The notes: generated by a model not told the origin, from the letters alone. DNA of 64,000 bases from Persicaria tinctoria (GCA_037127255.1 JBANSL010000017.1:72168857-72232856), one strand, 5' to 3'; numbered from the stretch's first letter, positions 44,308 to 58,562 are shown. Program-made: numbers and translations.

Positions 44308-47300
44308 ATGAAGGGGCTGTTCAAGCAGAAGCCGCGCACGCCGGCTGAGACTGTCCGGCTTACGCGTGAGCTTCTCGTCCTTTTCGATCAAGATGCTACT
44401 CTCCGTGGACCCAAGCGTGAAGAGAAGGTTCGTTTTCCCCACCCTCGTTTGACAGGAAAGTGTGATCATTTATCGTAAATTGCCTTTTTTGGATGTAATT
44501 GCGTCTAATTCATGTCGGTTTGTGGCTGTTCCCATTTTTGGGGATCTGGATATGCTTGTTTGTCGAGTTTAAACCTCCCTTCGCATGCAAATTTTTGATA
44601 TTTTAGAGTTGATTTGTTCCTTTTGAAATACTAATTGGCTGTGAAGTGATAATAGAAATTAAGATGGATTGATCAGAGTCGGACAATCAGTTGTTCAAGG
44701 CTGGTAGTCGATGGCGAATGAATAATGTTTAGGAAACAGGCCTGCTAAAGATGAATGAGATTTGAAGATGTGATGTATTATGCAGCTTTTGATGTTGTTG
44801 TGTGTTTGATTTTATTTTGATACATTCCAGCGAGGTGGACTTTGATCTGGTTTGGAGCTGTTGAATACTGCTTTCCTTTATTATGCAATAATGTTTGTTT
44901 CTATACAGTCTAACTTAAATTTGTAGCACCTGTCCCAAAACTCAATCCAGAAATTACAGTCTCCTTAAACTTTTGATACAGTAGTTTTTAGCAGTTAGAT
45001 ATGATGATATTATGTCCTCTGGAGTATCTTATGTTCTTATGAGTTTTGACAGCAATTTGCTTTTGATCTTTACTTGATGATCCCTGCTGATCCAAGGGTG
45101 GAAGCTATACCTCATAAACCATACTCATAACCTTGCAACAAGTGCACATTTTCGTACAACAAATGTAGATGGGATTCTATTTCCTGAATCAGGGTTCCAG
45201 TTAAAATTGATTGCTTTCTCACATTGGTCTGACAAAATGGAAAATAGGACCATATATTCATAGTACCACTTAGCTCATGACCCTTGCATTTGGGATTTGT
45301 TTATGGGTGATTTCTGGATGCCTGTTTTAGTTCCAAGAATGAACCACAGAAGAATCTTTAATGATGTAGCCTGTGAAATGATAAATAATAGTAATTAGGA
45401 AGATTTATCAACGTGAGACAAACAAGAGTTTAAAGATCCTAGAGGTGTGAAAATATGAAAAATGAGCTTGAATATCATATTTATTACTTCATGTTTATCA
45501 TGAGATACCAATATTTAATGATCCTGAGCTTAAGTGTGGCTCTTTGGCTGTTTATATATCGTGCTTTGAGATGAATATGGCCACATATCACTTTTTGGAG
45601 CATTTTTAACTAAATTTGGTTAATTTTATCACATAGCTGGATTTATAAACACTCTCAGTTTTCTCGGGTAAGGGTGCATACACCTCGATTCCCTAGAACT
45701 TCAAATGGGATTACAATGTGTTGATAAGTAAGAGGGATGTAGCATTATACACATTAATCCTAACTCATTTTGTTCCCACCAGATGCAAGACTTGAGCAGA
45801 CTTATTCGGGAGTTGAAGACAACATTATATGGCAGTAGTGAAGCTGAGCCTGTGGCTGAGGCTTGTGTTCAGTTAACTCAGGAGTTCTTTAAAGAGAACA
45901 CTTTCCGTCAATTGGTCATCTCTCTCCCTAAACTGAACTTGGAGGTCTGCCATTTTTTCCTGCATGTGAAATAGGAAACTGCTGTCAAATTATTAGAATG
46001 TCCAGATCTTCTCATGCTCCGTCTATTTATGCCACATTTTTTGATTCAGTAATTGCTAGTTAGGTTATATGAACAATGGCATGATCTTTTGCAGGCTCGC
46101 AAAGATGCTACTCAAATTGTTGCTAACTTGCAAAGGCAGCAGGTTCATTCACGGTTGATCGCTTCTGACTACTTGGAAAATAACAAAGATTTGATGGATA
46201 TTATGATAGCAGGGTAGGTGGCTTGAAAGAGTGTTGCAACTGCTCTTGTAGCAACCTGCCTTATGATTTTTCTTTTATATCTGTCCATTGTATTTCACCT
46301 CATTTTCCCACTTTCTTAATCTTTTGTCAGCATTATTTGTTGTTTCTCATAATGACTAAAACACAAAGTTGGACAAATGAACTTCTTTTTGTCGATATTT
46401 TCTTGATGGTGGATTTTTAAATGTTAAGCTGTTGAGGATTAGGGCAGCTTCAACTCTCTTAGCTTTTCTTTCTAAACATTTCCACATAATTGACTTGGTT
46501 TAATGTGTGAGGATAAATTTTTAGTTTGTGTCCTAGCTGGTATGGATATGCCTAATTGGAATTCTAAACCCAAGCTTGCCTTTTAATACAGCTATGACAG
46601 CGCTGACATGGCTTTGCATTATGGTTCAATGCTGAGAGAGTGCATACGCCATCAGGTTGTGGCAAGGTGAGGGATTTAATCCAAGTAATTTTTCATATAT
46701 TAGTGCTTTAATGCAAACTATTGGTACCTGCAATGTCATTTAACAGGAGTCAGGCAAGATCTCTTGCTAGAACTCCCATACTGATCAATGCTTAGTTTAC
46801 AGCTGGATATCTATCTAATGTTGGATCAATTTCATTGTTGATTTTTCCCGGTGTTAGTACAAAATTAAAAGGCCTTTTTTAGTAGACCATATTTTTGTAA
46901 GGTTCCTCATCTCTTTCGTTGCCTTTGCAGATATGTGCTGGATTCTGAGCTTTTTCGAAAGTTCTTTGACTACATTCAACTCCCAAACTTTGATATTGCT
47001 GCGGATGCTGCTGCTACTTTTAAGGTCTAGGATTATACACTGTTGTCTCTTTGCTTCATGCTAACTTTAAACAGAAGCTCACAAGAACTGCTGCTTCTGC
47101 TATTACTCTTTGATTATATCTTATCTTTTCTAATTGTGAAACAATTGTTGTTGTGCCGATGTAGGAACTGTTGACAAGGCATAAATCTACAGTTGCTGAA
47201 TTTCTCTCAGGAAATTATGATTGGGTTAGAAAGCTTCTATTTCTTCTTCCTTTTTTTAAAAAAAAAAATATATAGTACAGTTATATGTATATTCTGTATT

Positions 47301-48607
47301 GTATAGATTGCATGATTTACTATCAATGTCGTAGGTGTGTGGAACTATCAATTTAAATAGCCTCCTTTTATATTGGTTATCTTGGAGTGCTTGTTTGGTT
47401 GGAGCCTCTCTGCTATCAAACTTGACTCTTGTGCTGGTTCCAGTTTTTCGCAGAGTATAACTCAAAACTACTTGAGTCAAGCAATTATATTACAAGAAGA
47501 CATGCTATCAAGGTACATGATTTTTACTTGGGACTAATTTTTATTTGGAAGATTTATTTTCTTAGTATCTTAAATATCATCAGGAAAATCACTTTGCATG
47601 TTCGGTGTGTGATTCTCCTTCTGTCAAGGTATACCTTTTGGCTATTCACATTTCCTGATTTTTTTTGTTGCTTTATATTGAAGCTATTGGGAGATATGCT
47701 ACTTGATCGGAGCAATTCCGCCACAATGACAAAATATGTTAGTTCAAGGGATAACTTGAGGATACTTATGAATCTTCTTAGGGTATGTACCTCCTCTTCC
47801 TACTATTTTACACTCCTGTCTATTATGCATTGGTTATGGATATTATATTATCAAAATAAGTCAGATGGAAGGAACTTGAGAGAGCTAACTCTTGAAATTA
47901 AGAAAAATGTAAATCCCTTGTGTATGCCCTCTATGCCTTCCTTCCCTTTTATCCTATTAAAAGAGGATGGAGGGAGGATGCCTTCCTCCCTCCATCTCCA
48001 AATACATCTATTATCTATTACTGTCTTTAAAGAAAAAGCACCTGATGTGAAGTACTATTGTGGTAATATTCATTTAACATAATGAATTATTTTTTCCACC
48101 ATCAGTGAATGAATCGCCATGACTCACAGGGTGACCTTGTATGCAAATCATTTGTTAACGTCGTTGGTCTTAATATTTGATTTGTATAGGAATCAAGCAA
48201 GAGCATCCAAATAGAATCATTTCACGTTTTCAAGGTAACATACCACTGGTTGTGAACATTCTATTTAATCTATATTTTTTTTTAATATCAGTGTTGACAT
48301 GCTTTTTTGGAAACATTGACAGTTGTTTGTCGCTAACCAGAACAACCCCCCCGACATTGGAAATATTTTGTATGCAAATAAGAGCAAGCTTCTTCGTCTT
48401 TTAGCTGAACTAAAGCCCGATAAAGGTAATTGTAAAAGAGAACCAGTAGAAGATCTTGAATGATTGTGTTCCATGATAACTCAAATCCTATGATCTTCCA
48501 CTTATTGTGTGATTTGTTTTGGTTTTGCAGAGGATGAGCAATTTGAACAGGACAAGGCTCAAGTGATGCATGAAATTGCTGTCCTTGAACCGAAGGAGCT
48601 CCCTTGA
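44308..48607 (+). CDS. MO25: MO25/CAB39-like scaffold protein
   Basis: A helical-repeat scaffold that, in the family, binds and activates STE20/GCK-type kinases; plant members are linked to cell polarity and division. Eleven coding exons with GT-AG borders: 44308-44427, 45783-45944, 46095-46213, 46592-46666, 46931-47024, 47165-47224, 47444-47512, 47684-47782, 48190-48234, 48323-48425 and 48531-48607. They give 340 aa, close to the family's 340-345. Recognisable blocks are KPRTPAE near the start, then [12 protein letters not shown], then [20 protein letters not shown], then [20 protein letters not shown], then [20 protein letters not shown], then [19 protein letters not shown], then [20 protein letters not shown] and the C-terminal ESFHVFKLFVANQN. 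The start ATG lies in a GC-rich leader. The long ORF at 47429-48082 is an exon plus retained introns, not a separate gene. Confidence 0.93.
47966..47996. repeat. Purine/pyrimidine hairpin in a MO25 intron
   Basis: GATGGAGGGAGGA (47966-47978) and TCCTCCCTCCATC (47984-47996) are perfect 13-bp inverted repeats with a 5-base loop. They lie in the intron between exons 8 and 9. Confidence 0.8.
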
Positions 48608-50575
48608 ATAGGCTGCTTTGCGCTTCACATATTGTAGTATCCTTTTCTCTTTTAGCATCCTTTTATTCTATACTTGTCCTTCCTGTGTTGCTCAAAAGCC
48701 TTCTGCTTTACCTGTGTTGGAAGGGCGAATTTCATTCTCGCACCACCAGGTATTAACTTTCTTGAGGCCTTCCCTTTTATTTCCGAATCATCACAATCCT
48801 GAATCACGTCCAACCGTATTTTGTACCAATAGAGGGAAAGATTCAGAAGATATATATATGAATAGTTATTCGACGAGCTCACAGGAAAACACAGCACTTT
48901 CTAGCTAGCTGTTGGAATAATAAAATTATCAGATTACTTTCATATCTTTTGTTCATATGTTGTTTTGCTACAGACTTTGTGAGTTGGTTCTTGTCGAGGC
49001 TCGATAAAAAATAGACAGGGCTTCGTCTTCGGACTGTCGGAGTTTGTTAGTCTCAGTCTTTATGTTAAGGTAGCTTGAATTCCATACCGTGATCATCTTT
49101 TGTTGGTATGGTACCCAAGCACTTGTCATCGCAGAAGTTTTCGACAACACCATCTATCTCGGTTTGACAAACTGAATCTGTTGTTGGTTCATCTACTTAC
49201 CTATTATGTGCGTAAGCTTGGTTCGAGTCCACCCTTGATCAACTTAGAGTCTTGCTCTTAACACTTTAACAGTGTTTTAAATGAAATCTTGCTAACATTT
49301 GTGATATTGATTTGAGTGGATACCAAACTTGCAATGTATAGGTACGATTTGCCAAATATTGCATAAACTAAAAAACTTTTAAAACTATACGGAGTACGAC
49401 ATTTGGTTTTGTACACTCCTTTGTTTCCAAACATGTTGCTTTATTTATGGTTCTTTTCATGACGGTTTGTCTGTTGCCGATCTTTTCGGTTTCTCATCTC
49501 ACCGGGCATGTTTGGTGAATCGAATTCTTTTTAATTAAAAAAAAAAACTTTTTACTGTTTATGTACGTATTTTAAGGTGATAAAAATAATATAAAATATT
49601 AATTTTATTAACATGGAGTGATTTTTTTTTATAAACTCATACTTATTAATAATAAGTATAATATTATTTAAAAAATAATTAAATTATAATATTTTATATA
49701 ATTTTTACCCTCCTAAAAATACGAGTTTGACTTGAAAAGTCATTTATTTACAAACCGAGGGAGTAATATTCTACCTGGGTTAAAATTTAACTATTTTGGT
49801 CATAAATTAACATTAGATTTTTTTTCTAAAAAAATTATGTTATTCTGCATATAATTAAATTGACTATTCATGGATTAAAGTGCTTTTTCAGGAAATAAGT
49901 AAATTCTAAATATCTAATTATGAATGAAGAGTAGCCGACCGGAATTAATTAAATACGGAGTATTACTCTTTCTATTCAGCAAAACGTACTATTTTGTCGT
50001 AATTTACAATTTTCAAGTAAATCAAGAAATATATTATTTTATTCTCATTTATTATATTATTTTTTCATTTTTATTAAAAATTACTCTCTACGTTTCAAAA
50101 TAAAAGTCGTTTGGACTTTAGTACATACTTTTTAAGTAGATAAAAACTCTATAAAATATTATTTTTTTAATCAGTTTTTTTCCATAATTTCATACTTGTT
50201 ACTAATAAGTATGAAATTATTAAAAAAATTAATTAGAAAAATAATATTTAATCAATTTTTTTCCTATTTCATACTTGTTACTAACGAGTATAAAATTATT
50301 TAAAAAAATTTAATTAGAAAAATAATATTTATAAAGTTTTTATTTCATTAAAATAATAGTAAAGTCACGTTTATTTTGTAACAGATGGAGTATCATTAAT
50401 TATTACAATATTAATACCTTTATTTTAACAAAATTAACTTTGGAAAGTGATATGTTTTGATGAAAAACGAGTACAATATCCTTTCTCGTTACACAACAAG
50501 AGTGGGAATATTCTTTGAATGAGAGGGAGAAGAGAACATTGTAGTTTGTAGGTGTGTTCCACAGCTCTCCACATC
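48608..50575. other. MO25 3' UTR, intergenic DNA and MITE pieces
   Basis: No gene is supportable. A diverged part of block Q occurs at about 49440-49530 (CTGTTGCCGATCTTTTCGGT, GGTGAATCGAATTCTTTTT), far from the 8-29-kb array. 49560-49763 is a decayed Stowaway-like copy ending GAGGGAGTA. 49966-50035 looks like one arm of another MITE. Confidence 0.55.
50084..50390. mobile_element. Stowaway-type MITE with internal duplication
   Basis: Ends CTCTCTACGTTTCAAAATAA and (reverse complement) CTCCATCTGTTACAAAATAA, flanked by TA (50082-50083 and 50391-50392). Two internal copies of TTTCATACTTGTTACTAA occur near 50196 and 50267. Confidence 0.7.
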
Positions 50576-50583
50576 TATAAAAG
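50576..50583 (+). promoter_or_regulatory. TATA box of the inositol-phosphatase gene
   Basis: TATAAAAG 66 bases before the ATG at 50642, leaving room for a short leader. Confidence 0.6.
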
Positions 50584-50641
50584 ATGTCAGCTTTACACTG
50601 TTAGATTTGATTTTCACTCTCCCCTTGTTCTGCATCAGAAA

Positions 50642-53063
50642 ATGGCGGACATTCGTAAGCTCCTCCTTTCTGGGTTTCCCCTTTTCTTCCTCTTCATCCC
50701 CCTTCCAGATCAGTTCCGCATTTGATTTTTCCGTTCTTGATTTCAATTTTGTCAGATCGCCTCTCGGAGTTCCTCGCATCTGCTGTCGAGGCTGCCAAGA
50801 AAGCCGGCGAGGTCCTCTTTCTTCATTTTCCCCCTTTTGATTGAATTCAACGATTTCGGTAAAATTTAGCCCTTTTCGATTCACAGGTGATCCGCAAGGG
50901 GTTCCACCAGACAAAGGAAGTGGAGCACAAAGGAAAGGTTCGCTCCTCTCTTTTTTTTAAATCAAATTGTGGTGCCCTAATTTCTGAATTGATTGTTGAT
51001 GCGTTGTTTGTAAGAGTTTGGATCCTTCATTGTTGCTTTAGATTGAACTTTCTTGATTGGTCCTGTATAAATTGTAGTGGAATGCTGTATTGATGGTTTA
51101 TTGATTTGATCCTATAGATCCATAATAATGTATGAACAAGAAGCCATGGACATCTCTAATTAGAATTGAAGTGATTGTTGCATTTGGTTTAAAACTTGTA
51201 ATGTTAAGTCCTCTTATGGCAAACAAATAAGAAGTTTGTCTTTGGGGAAACTTCTTTCATGATCCATATTTTAATGATACAGGTGGATCTGGTCACTGAA
51301 ACTGACAAGGGGTGTGAAGAGCTTGTCTTCAATCATCTGAAGCAGCACTACCCTGATCATAAGGTTCTTTCTTTTGAATTTTCTGTGATGACACAACAAG
51401 ATGACTGTTTGATTCAGCTTTAGTTTTTTCACAATGTCTTGATTGATGTGTCTCAATTTCTACCATGTTAGTTTATCGGGGAAGAAACAACTGCTGCCTG
51501 TGGTGCTTCGGAGTTGACAGATGCTCCCACCTGGATTGTCGATCCCTTGGACGGGACAACTAACTTTGTACATGGGTGAGATTCAGTTGTTTCTCATTGT
51601 CTTTGAAGAAATCATAGCTTCAAACTATGTTGATCTTTTGTATAAATTCGCTTTTTCACAGGTTTCCTTTTGTTTGTGTCTCGATTGGTCTTACAATTGG
51701 AAAGGTCCCAGCTGTTGGGGTTGTGTACAACCCGATATTAGATGAGGTGAGAAGCTTGCGCGCCAGAACCATGATGGGCTAATGAACTAAGTAGACTAGG
51801 ACCAGGATAAATCATTACAGTTTATATATTAATTTCTTTTCTTTTTTATTCGGAAGCTTTCTTACAAGGGGATTTTCTTGGGTATGATATCTAGCTATTC
51901 ACTGGAGTGCGTGGGAAAGGTGCTTTCTTAAACGGAAACCCGATCAAAGGTAATTGCCATCAACTCTCTCACATAGCTTCAAATGGCCGACTCAGAATGA
52001 GTTTGTTGCATGGGCCTAACATTGCCTATTTGTACAGTGTCGTTGAAGGATGAACTAGTCAATTCTCTTCTTGCTACGGAGGTAAGTGAACAACATTGAG
52101 AGAAAAAAAAATGTAGCCATGAATTTGATTGGAAGGCCTTTGCACTCTTATTTTACTGCTGTATGTGAAATTGCCTTCAGACGGACCTGATAACCTGTGA
52201 ATGCACTTATTTGATCGGAGATTCATCTTCGTCCTTGGATGTCCTTGGATGTCGAGTAATCTTTGCAATGCTGCTTGAATAGTGAATGTAGTTATTAATT
52301 ATTTTGGTTTCAGCCTGTCATCTAGTCTTAGAGGCTGCATCCTTTCATTCCTTTGTCTCTGAATGTTGTCAAAGTTATCAAGCCTTAAAAATGAAGTAAC
52401 CCTTCGTCTTTAACGAGGGGATCCTTTGAAACATATTGTGGAGTGATTGTCTTTTCCTTTTGCACAAGAACAGGTTGGTACAACACGTGATAAGCAGACG
52501 GTGGATGCTACAACGAACAGAATCAACGCCCTACTCTTCAAGGTAAACACTGGAAAATCATGAATGTGGGAAATGAGATCAACTGATGTCTGTTTGTATA
52601 AACACCTTTTTAAATCTGTCTTCCTTACTTCCAGGTGAGATCCATTCGGATGGGCGGTTCGTGTGCAATGAACTTATGCGGAATAGCGTGTGGAAGGCTT
52701 GATCTTATGTACGAAATAGGATACGGGGGTCCTTGGTATGCCTCATGAAATCTCCTTTCAGTAGCTTTTCTGCTCTATTTGATTGAGTTCAGTCTACAGA
52801 ACTGATGGATCATAACCTAACCTCTCTCTCAGGGACGTCGCAGCAGGTGTGGTAATCGTGGAGGAAGCCGGAGGAGTCATCTATGATCCGTGAGTAAAAA
52901 CATAGCCTGCTTTACTAGACTAAACCGAGTTCAACTTTAACTTTGACGGATCTTGCGCTCCTGTGACAGGTCTGGTAAAGATTTCGACCTCACAGTCTCG
53001 AGGATAGCTGCGTCAAACCCGCGGCTTAAGAGCGCGTTTGTCGAAACCTTCCAACAGGCCTAA
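50642..53063 (+). CDS. VTC4: Inositol/L-galactose-1-phosphate phosphatase (VTC4 type)
   Basis: A Mg-dependent, lithium-sensitive phosphatase. In plants this member releases L-galactose from L-galactose-1-phosphate in ascorbate synthesis, and myo-inositol from its monophosphates. Twelve coding exons with GT-AG borders: 50642-50654, 50756-50811, 50887-50937, 51283-51363, 51472-51575, 51662-51746, 51895-51949, 52038-52081, 52474-52542, 52635-52735, 52833-52889 and 52970-53063. They give 269 aa against about 271 in Arabidopsis. Metal ligands are visible: Glu71 in GEE, Asp91 and Asp94 in [12 protein letters not shown], Asp221 in [16 protein letters not shown] and [18 protein letters not shown] follow the family pattern. 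No transit peptide is evident. The first exon is only 13 nt, so its donor is the least certain junction. Confidence 0.94.
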
Positions 53064-53916
53064 TCCCGGGCTACGTAGAGTGGATTGACGAGGCGCCTCG
53101 AAAGGAAATCGAAGCGTTCGGAGTTGTCTGTTTTGAGCTTGGTAATGCCTTGTCATTTTGTAGAGCATCTCTTGCTGCATTCAGTGATTAAATCCAGTGT
53201 TGGATTTGAGCAAATTTTCTACTGTTGAGAAACAAAGCAACTTTTAGTTGAAGTTCTACAAATCTTGGGTGTTTTACCTTGGTGAAATTGCGGAAAATGG
53301 CCTTGAGTTTGGGGTGGTTGTGGAAAATAGCCTAAACATTTGAAGTTGTGAAAAATAACCCAAACTTTGGGGTGAATTTGTGAAGGGTCACCTCACCTAA
53401 CCAATTCTGTCTATGAATGATTGGCGATTAAAATTGATATATCACCGTCATTAACGTTGATCCTATAAATATTCAATAAGTGAAAATGTTTGTAGGAGAC
53501 CGAAATGATCATCACAGACATCCTACATCTCCTTCAACAGTTTGAATGATCGACTTGCAAACATGTTCTCCGCAAAATCAACTAAGTGGTAGATAAGTTG
53601 GCTCAGCTAAGACATGCAATCGACCACGATACACTCTTGTTGCACCTAAAGTTTCATTTTCTTATTCAACAAAGATGTAATTAAGGCCATCTTGCTCTTA
53701 GTTTTAATATTATAAAGCTTTTAAATGAGATAAATATAATATTTTAATTTAGTTAGCTTTTAAAATTGAACTTTCAACTATTATCCACCTTAAACTTTTC
53801 ATGATTTATTCTATACACAAATCTATTAATTATACTCCGTATCTGTTAGTGTCATGCTCACCAAAAAAAAAATAAAAAATCTGTTAGTGTCATGCACTTT
53901 ACTAGTTTATAAATAA
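53064..53916. other. VTC4 3' flank with a short repeat
   Basis: 53280-53400 contains three loose repeats of GGAAAAT-GCC...TTTGGGGTGG, similar to noncoding repeats at 25310 and 29950. No gene is seen. Confidence 0.45.
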
Positions 53917-54544
53917 CTAGTATTTGGTACCCGCGCGTTTGCGCGTTTTGTTAATAAATTATAATTTATTATGTTAATTTGTTTGAAATATTTTTTTATT
54001 AAATTTTATGCTTGAAATATTTTAATAAAACGTTCAATCAATTGTAAAATAAATTAAAGTAAAATCTCGTTAGATGAAATTGAATATACGACTAAGAGGT
54101 TAATTAATTTCACTTATATGTCGCTTACTCGTGTAGTCTAAACCCTTTTAACCATATCAATTAATAATAATTTTATATATTTGATCTAACTTATTTGACC
54201 AAATTGTTCTAAAATTATTAGAAAATATATCAAACTCGATCAGATGATAATAACATGTAATTTAACATCATTTTCACCTTAATGGAGAGAAACTAAGTCA
54301 AAATGTAAGTGGTTAGAAATCTTTAAAGATAACTGGATAGATTTTTTGATAATTTTTTATATCTTCACTTGTGTTATTTTTTAGTATAAACACGTGTTTT
54401 TCGTAGTATATTTGATCTCTTTTTATATATATTTTTAGATCAAATAAAATTATTTGATCTCTTTTTATATATCTTTTTAGATCAAATAAAATTATTATCC
54501 ATGTATGAAAGATCGTCCTTGAAAAAATTGATGAGAAAGAAATT

Positions 54545-54651
<107 letters not shown>

Positions 54652-56851
54652 TTTTATACATATGCATGTACGGAGTATATTTACATATTGGATAGATTTA
54701 TAAATATAAGTGAGATCATGACAAAATATAGCATGTACATAGTAATATATAATGATGGATTGTGAGCAATAAAATAAATTCTTTTGTAAAATTTTATCAT
54801 ATAAATTTAACAGGTATTATAAATATTTTGTGAAATTGTATTAATTGTCACCTTTACTCGTGCAAAATGTTCACCATGATTATAAGTATGCATCAACTGT
54901 GCATTTATGCCTGCACTTACACATTAATATATAATATCTTGCAAAATAAGAAAATTTGGAACACGTACTGAAGATAATGAATTGAATCTATATATTAAGT
55001 AATTAAAGTAATGAGTTTTGTAATTATATTGGGTTGTAAAATTGTAGTGGGTAGAAGATATAAATATATTTAAAAATAAAATTGATAGCCTTTGTCAATT
55101 AAAATAATTGAGAACGAATGGAACCATGGCTTCCTGATGTATAATTCAAAGAGGCAAAAGTTAATACTTTAATCAAAACTGCCATCAATTACATTAAATT
55201 AAAATAAGGTGTAATTAATATAAGGAATTATCTCTTCATCTAAGAGAACCATTCATATATCTTCTTTCTCCGTTTTATTCTTCTTCATGGTTCACAACTG
55301 TATCACACGCGACAATTATGGATTTGCAAGCGGTTGAACACTTGAACCGGCTAATGTTATTGAAGGTTTCGTGTTTGGTGATGACTCGCATATAGACTAT
55401 ATTTATATAGGAACTACAATATTCTATCTTAAACTCTTAATTAATTATCTATTCAAAATACATTTTATGAGATATATATCTATACATATACATATATTTT
55501 ATATACCATTATATAGATAGGTTTTCTACCTAATATAGATATAAGGTTGAATAGTAATAATGAACCGGATATTAGATAGATTATTTAATTTAAAAAGATA
55601 AATTTTCTAACTAATTAAGATATAATGTTGAATATTTATACGAATATATTTCATTTAATCTAAAAAGATAGAATGTTTACGTAATATATTAATTTGACTA
55701 AATTGATATAGTCATAATTAATTTCAGTGATCTAGAAAGATAAGTTTTTTTACCTAACTATATTGACTTATTTAGAAAGATAAGTTTTTTACCTAACTAT
55801 ATTGACTTATTAATTGACGTGGCCCAAAACTATAATACCTAGATATAGTTTTATATTAAATCTTCTCTAGATATAGTTTTATATAGTAAATACTTATTTT
55901 CAAGTTGTTCATTATAGTAAATATTTATCTTTTTATTTTTTCAATTACCTATATATCATCGATCTTCTCTAGAGTTAATAAGATAAGTTTTCTTTAATTT
56001 GACCAAAAAATGATCGAAATTTCACGGTGTAATCCATTCTACCTTTTAATTTACATCATTCATGATATGCATGCATTTGTTAATTATATTTTGTTAAACG
56101 GATAAATATCTCAATCACATAATCTAATTAAAATATAAGTTGTAAGGTTATATTGAATAAGTTATGTAAAAAAGATAAGTTTTTAGCTAATTATATTTGT
56201 TTATTAATTGATGTGGTCCAGAAATATAATACCACTTGTTTACTTTCATCGTTAGATATATTATTTATAAATAATGAATTGTCATTTACAAAGAAATTGT
56301 TATCTTATATTGGTTTGTTAAGTTTGATAAAATTTTATAACTTAAAGTCTTAAATAGAAACATTTTTATCAAAATGGATTAAGATATAATTAATTCTTAG
56401 TAAAAAAATTACTATTTTATTTGTATTATTTTTATTGGAGTACGGTATTATTTTTCTTTATATATATTGGATATATTATTTTATATAAAATGATAATTTT
56501 TCTACTTAATTAAAAAATGCCAAGTACGTGAATCGCACCAAATTGAGAGATTAGCGCTAAACTCTTGATTGAGATTTTTTTTTCCCCAATTACGTCAATA
56601 ACTCTTCTCTAGATATAGTTTTATATTTGCTCAAAAAAAAAGATATAGTTTTATATAGTAAATACTTATTTTTCAAGTTGTTCATTATAGTATATATTTA
56701 TCTTTTTATTTTTTCAATTACCTATATATCATGGATCTTCTCTAGGGTTAATAAGATAAGTTTTCTTTTTTTAATTTGATCGAAATTTCACGGTGTAAAA
56801 TGGATACTTTGTAGATTTGTTAAATTGTCATCTTTAACCATGCAATATCTA

Positions 56852-57639
56852 TCTATATACATATACTAAAACCGATACATTGGTGTCTGCGTGGCGGCAT
56901 GTGAATGAATTTGCCTACGTGGCAGCACGTGAGCGCGTCTCGCATAACTTTCTCCCGTAAAAAAGGAAATCTAATAAAAATAATTATTTTATTTTACCAT
57001 TAACACATAATTAAACGTAATATTATATAAGGAAAAAACTATATCAATATAATTAAACGTAATAGTAGTAATAATAAAAATAATTAATAAAACTAATTTT
57101 CATAGTCATACTTACCAAAAATATTAATAGATAAATATATAATATTTGATATGTGCTATTTTATTTATATTTAGATTATTTTTTGACGGAAAGAATTATT
57201 TATATCAAAATCAATCATTTAATAATTGTTATTTTATATCTATCTATATTATTTTTTAAGGACAAAATAAATAATTAAAACATTATATAGCCATATATGT
57301 AGCCACAATCCATCCGTACATAGATATTTTAGTAAACTAATGTAATAAATATATACTACATATTTAATAAAAAAGAATATTAAAATATTTTTAAAAATCA
57401 ACTATCTAATTAAATTACATGAGATTTAATTAACCATAGATTAGAAAAAAAAAACTTTTACGTAGTACCTTATAAATGTGAAATTTATTTATATTTTGAG
57501 AGAATCTAATTAAAAGATATTTAGATTATATATAACCTGTCGAACTAATTTTATTTATATTTATATTATTTTTTAGAGGAAAAAATAATTTATAGTTAGA
57601 TTAACGCATTCCTCGTACACGGGACGGGATCTACAATAG
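56852..57639 (+). mobile_element. Nested plus-strand Helitron (G)
   Basis: It begins TCTATATACATATACTAAAA and then CCGATACATTGGTGTC, the plant Helitron 5' pattern, and ends at about 57639 with a degenerate GTACACGGGACGGG and ATAG before T. The 3' hairpin is weak. It lies inside Helitron E in the opposite direction. Confidence 0.45.
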
Positions 57640-57787
57640 TTTATTTATATAAATATAATTGATGTGGGTCATAAATATAATACAACTTTATTCCAGAAAA
57701 TGTCACGCAGACAAAAATAATCCCGCTTTAATCCAGAAAATTCCGTGACCGCGAGGTCGCACCAGCGGCCTCTGTTTTAGTATATTA

Positions 57788-58194
57788 CTAGTTTTATTTT
57801 ACCCGCACGCTTGTGCGGTTGATTAATTTATTTTATTATATTAAAAATATTTATTATTTTTTTAGTAAATTATGATGGTTTAAACCGTTTATTTGAAATC
57901 CTTTTAATTATAAAGGTTTTAAATGCTCTTAAATCAATATACAAACAAAGATGTAAATAATTATTGTTGATTATAATAAGATTTATAGCGAACTAATATA
58001 TGGATAATTAGAGTTAAGAGATACATTATCTATTTTTAGTAAGGAAAGAGATATACTATCTGAAGGTTAGGCATAATTTTCTTATGATTTAAATTGTAAT
58101 CCTATTAAATGATTTAGTATAGTATGTTGGAGATTAATAGTAAGAAAGATAGAACTTTTGCTTGGATAAATACATAAATTTCTTTAATTTGTAG

Positions 58195-58251
<57 letters not shown>

Positions 58252-58562
58252 ATACGTAATAAATCCAAAACAATTCAAACATGTGAGATAAATTTGAAAA
58301 TTAATCTGAATATTTATATTAAAAATGATAGGTTTTGTAACCACTTAAGATATGATGTTGAATATTTATATTAAAAATTTAATTTAATTTTACCTTAAAA
58401 TAGATAAGGTTATCGTCTAACGTGGCTTAGATTTATTTGATCATCATTAATTGACGTGGCCAAAACCCGTCCTATATCGCACCAGAAAATGACACGTAAG
58501 TGAATTGCACCAGAGCCCGCCACATAGAATTTCCACGCCTCTGTTTTAGTATTATATATTGA
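57788..58562 (-). mobile_element. Helitron F (775 bp, non-autonomous)
   Basis: Minus-strand 3' end: perfect hairpin CCGCACAAGCGTGCGG (57803-57818) and CTAG (57791-57788). The 5' end starts TCAATATATAATACTAAAAC (58562 downward). It begins exactly where Helitron E stops. It contains a (TA)n run (58197-58248). Confidence 0.65.
58197..58248. repeat. (TA)n microsatellite
   Basis: About 52 bases of TA inside Helitron F. Confidence 0.95.

Noticed and set aside
47429..48082. 217-residue ORF inside MO25
   Set aside because: It is exon 7 and exon 8 of MO25 plus in-frame intron sequence. The splice sites and family alignment explain it better.
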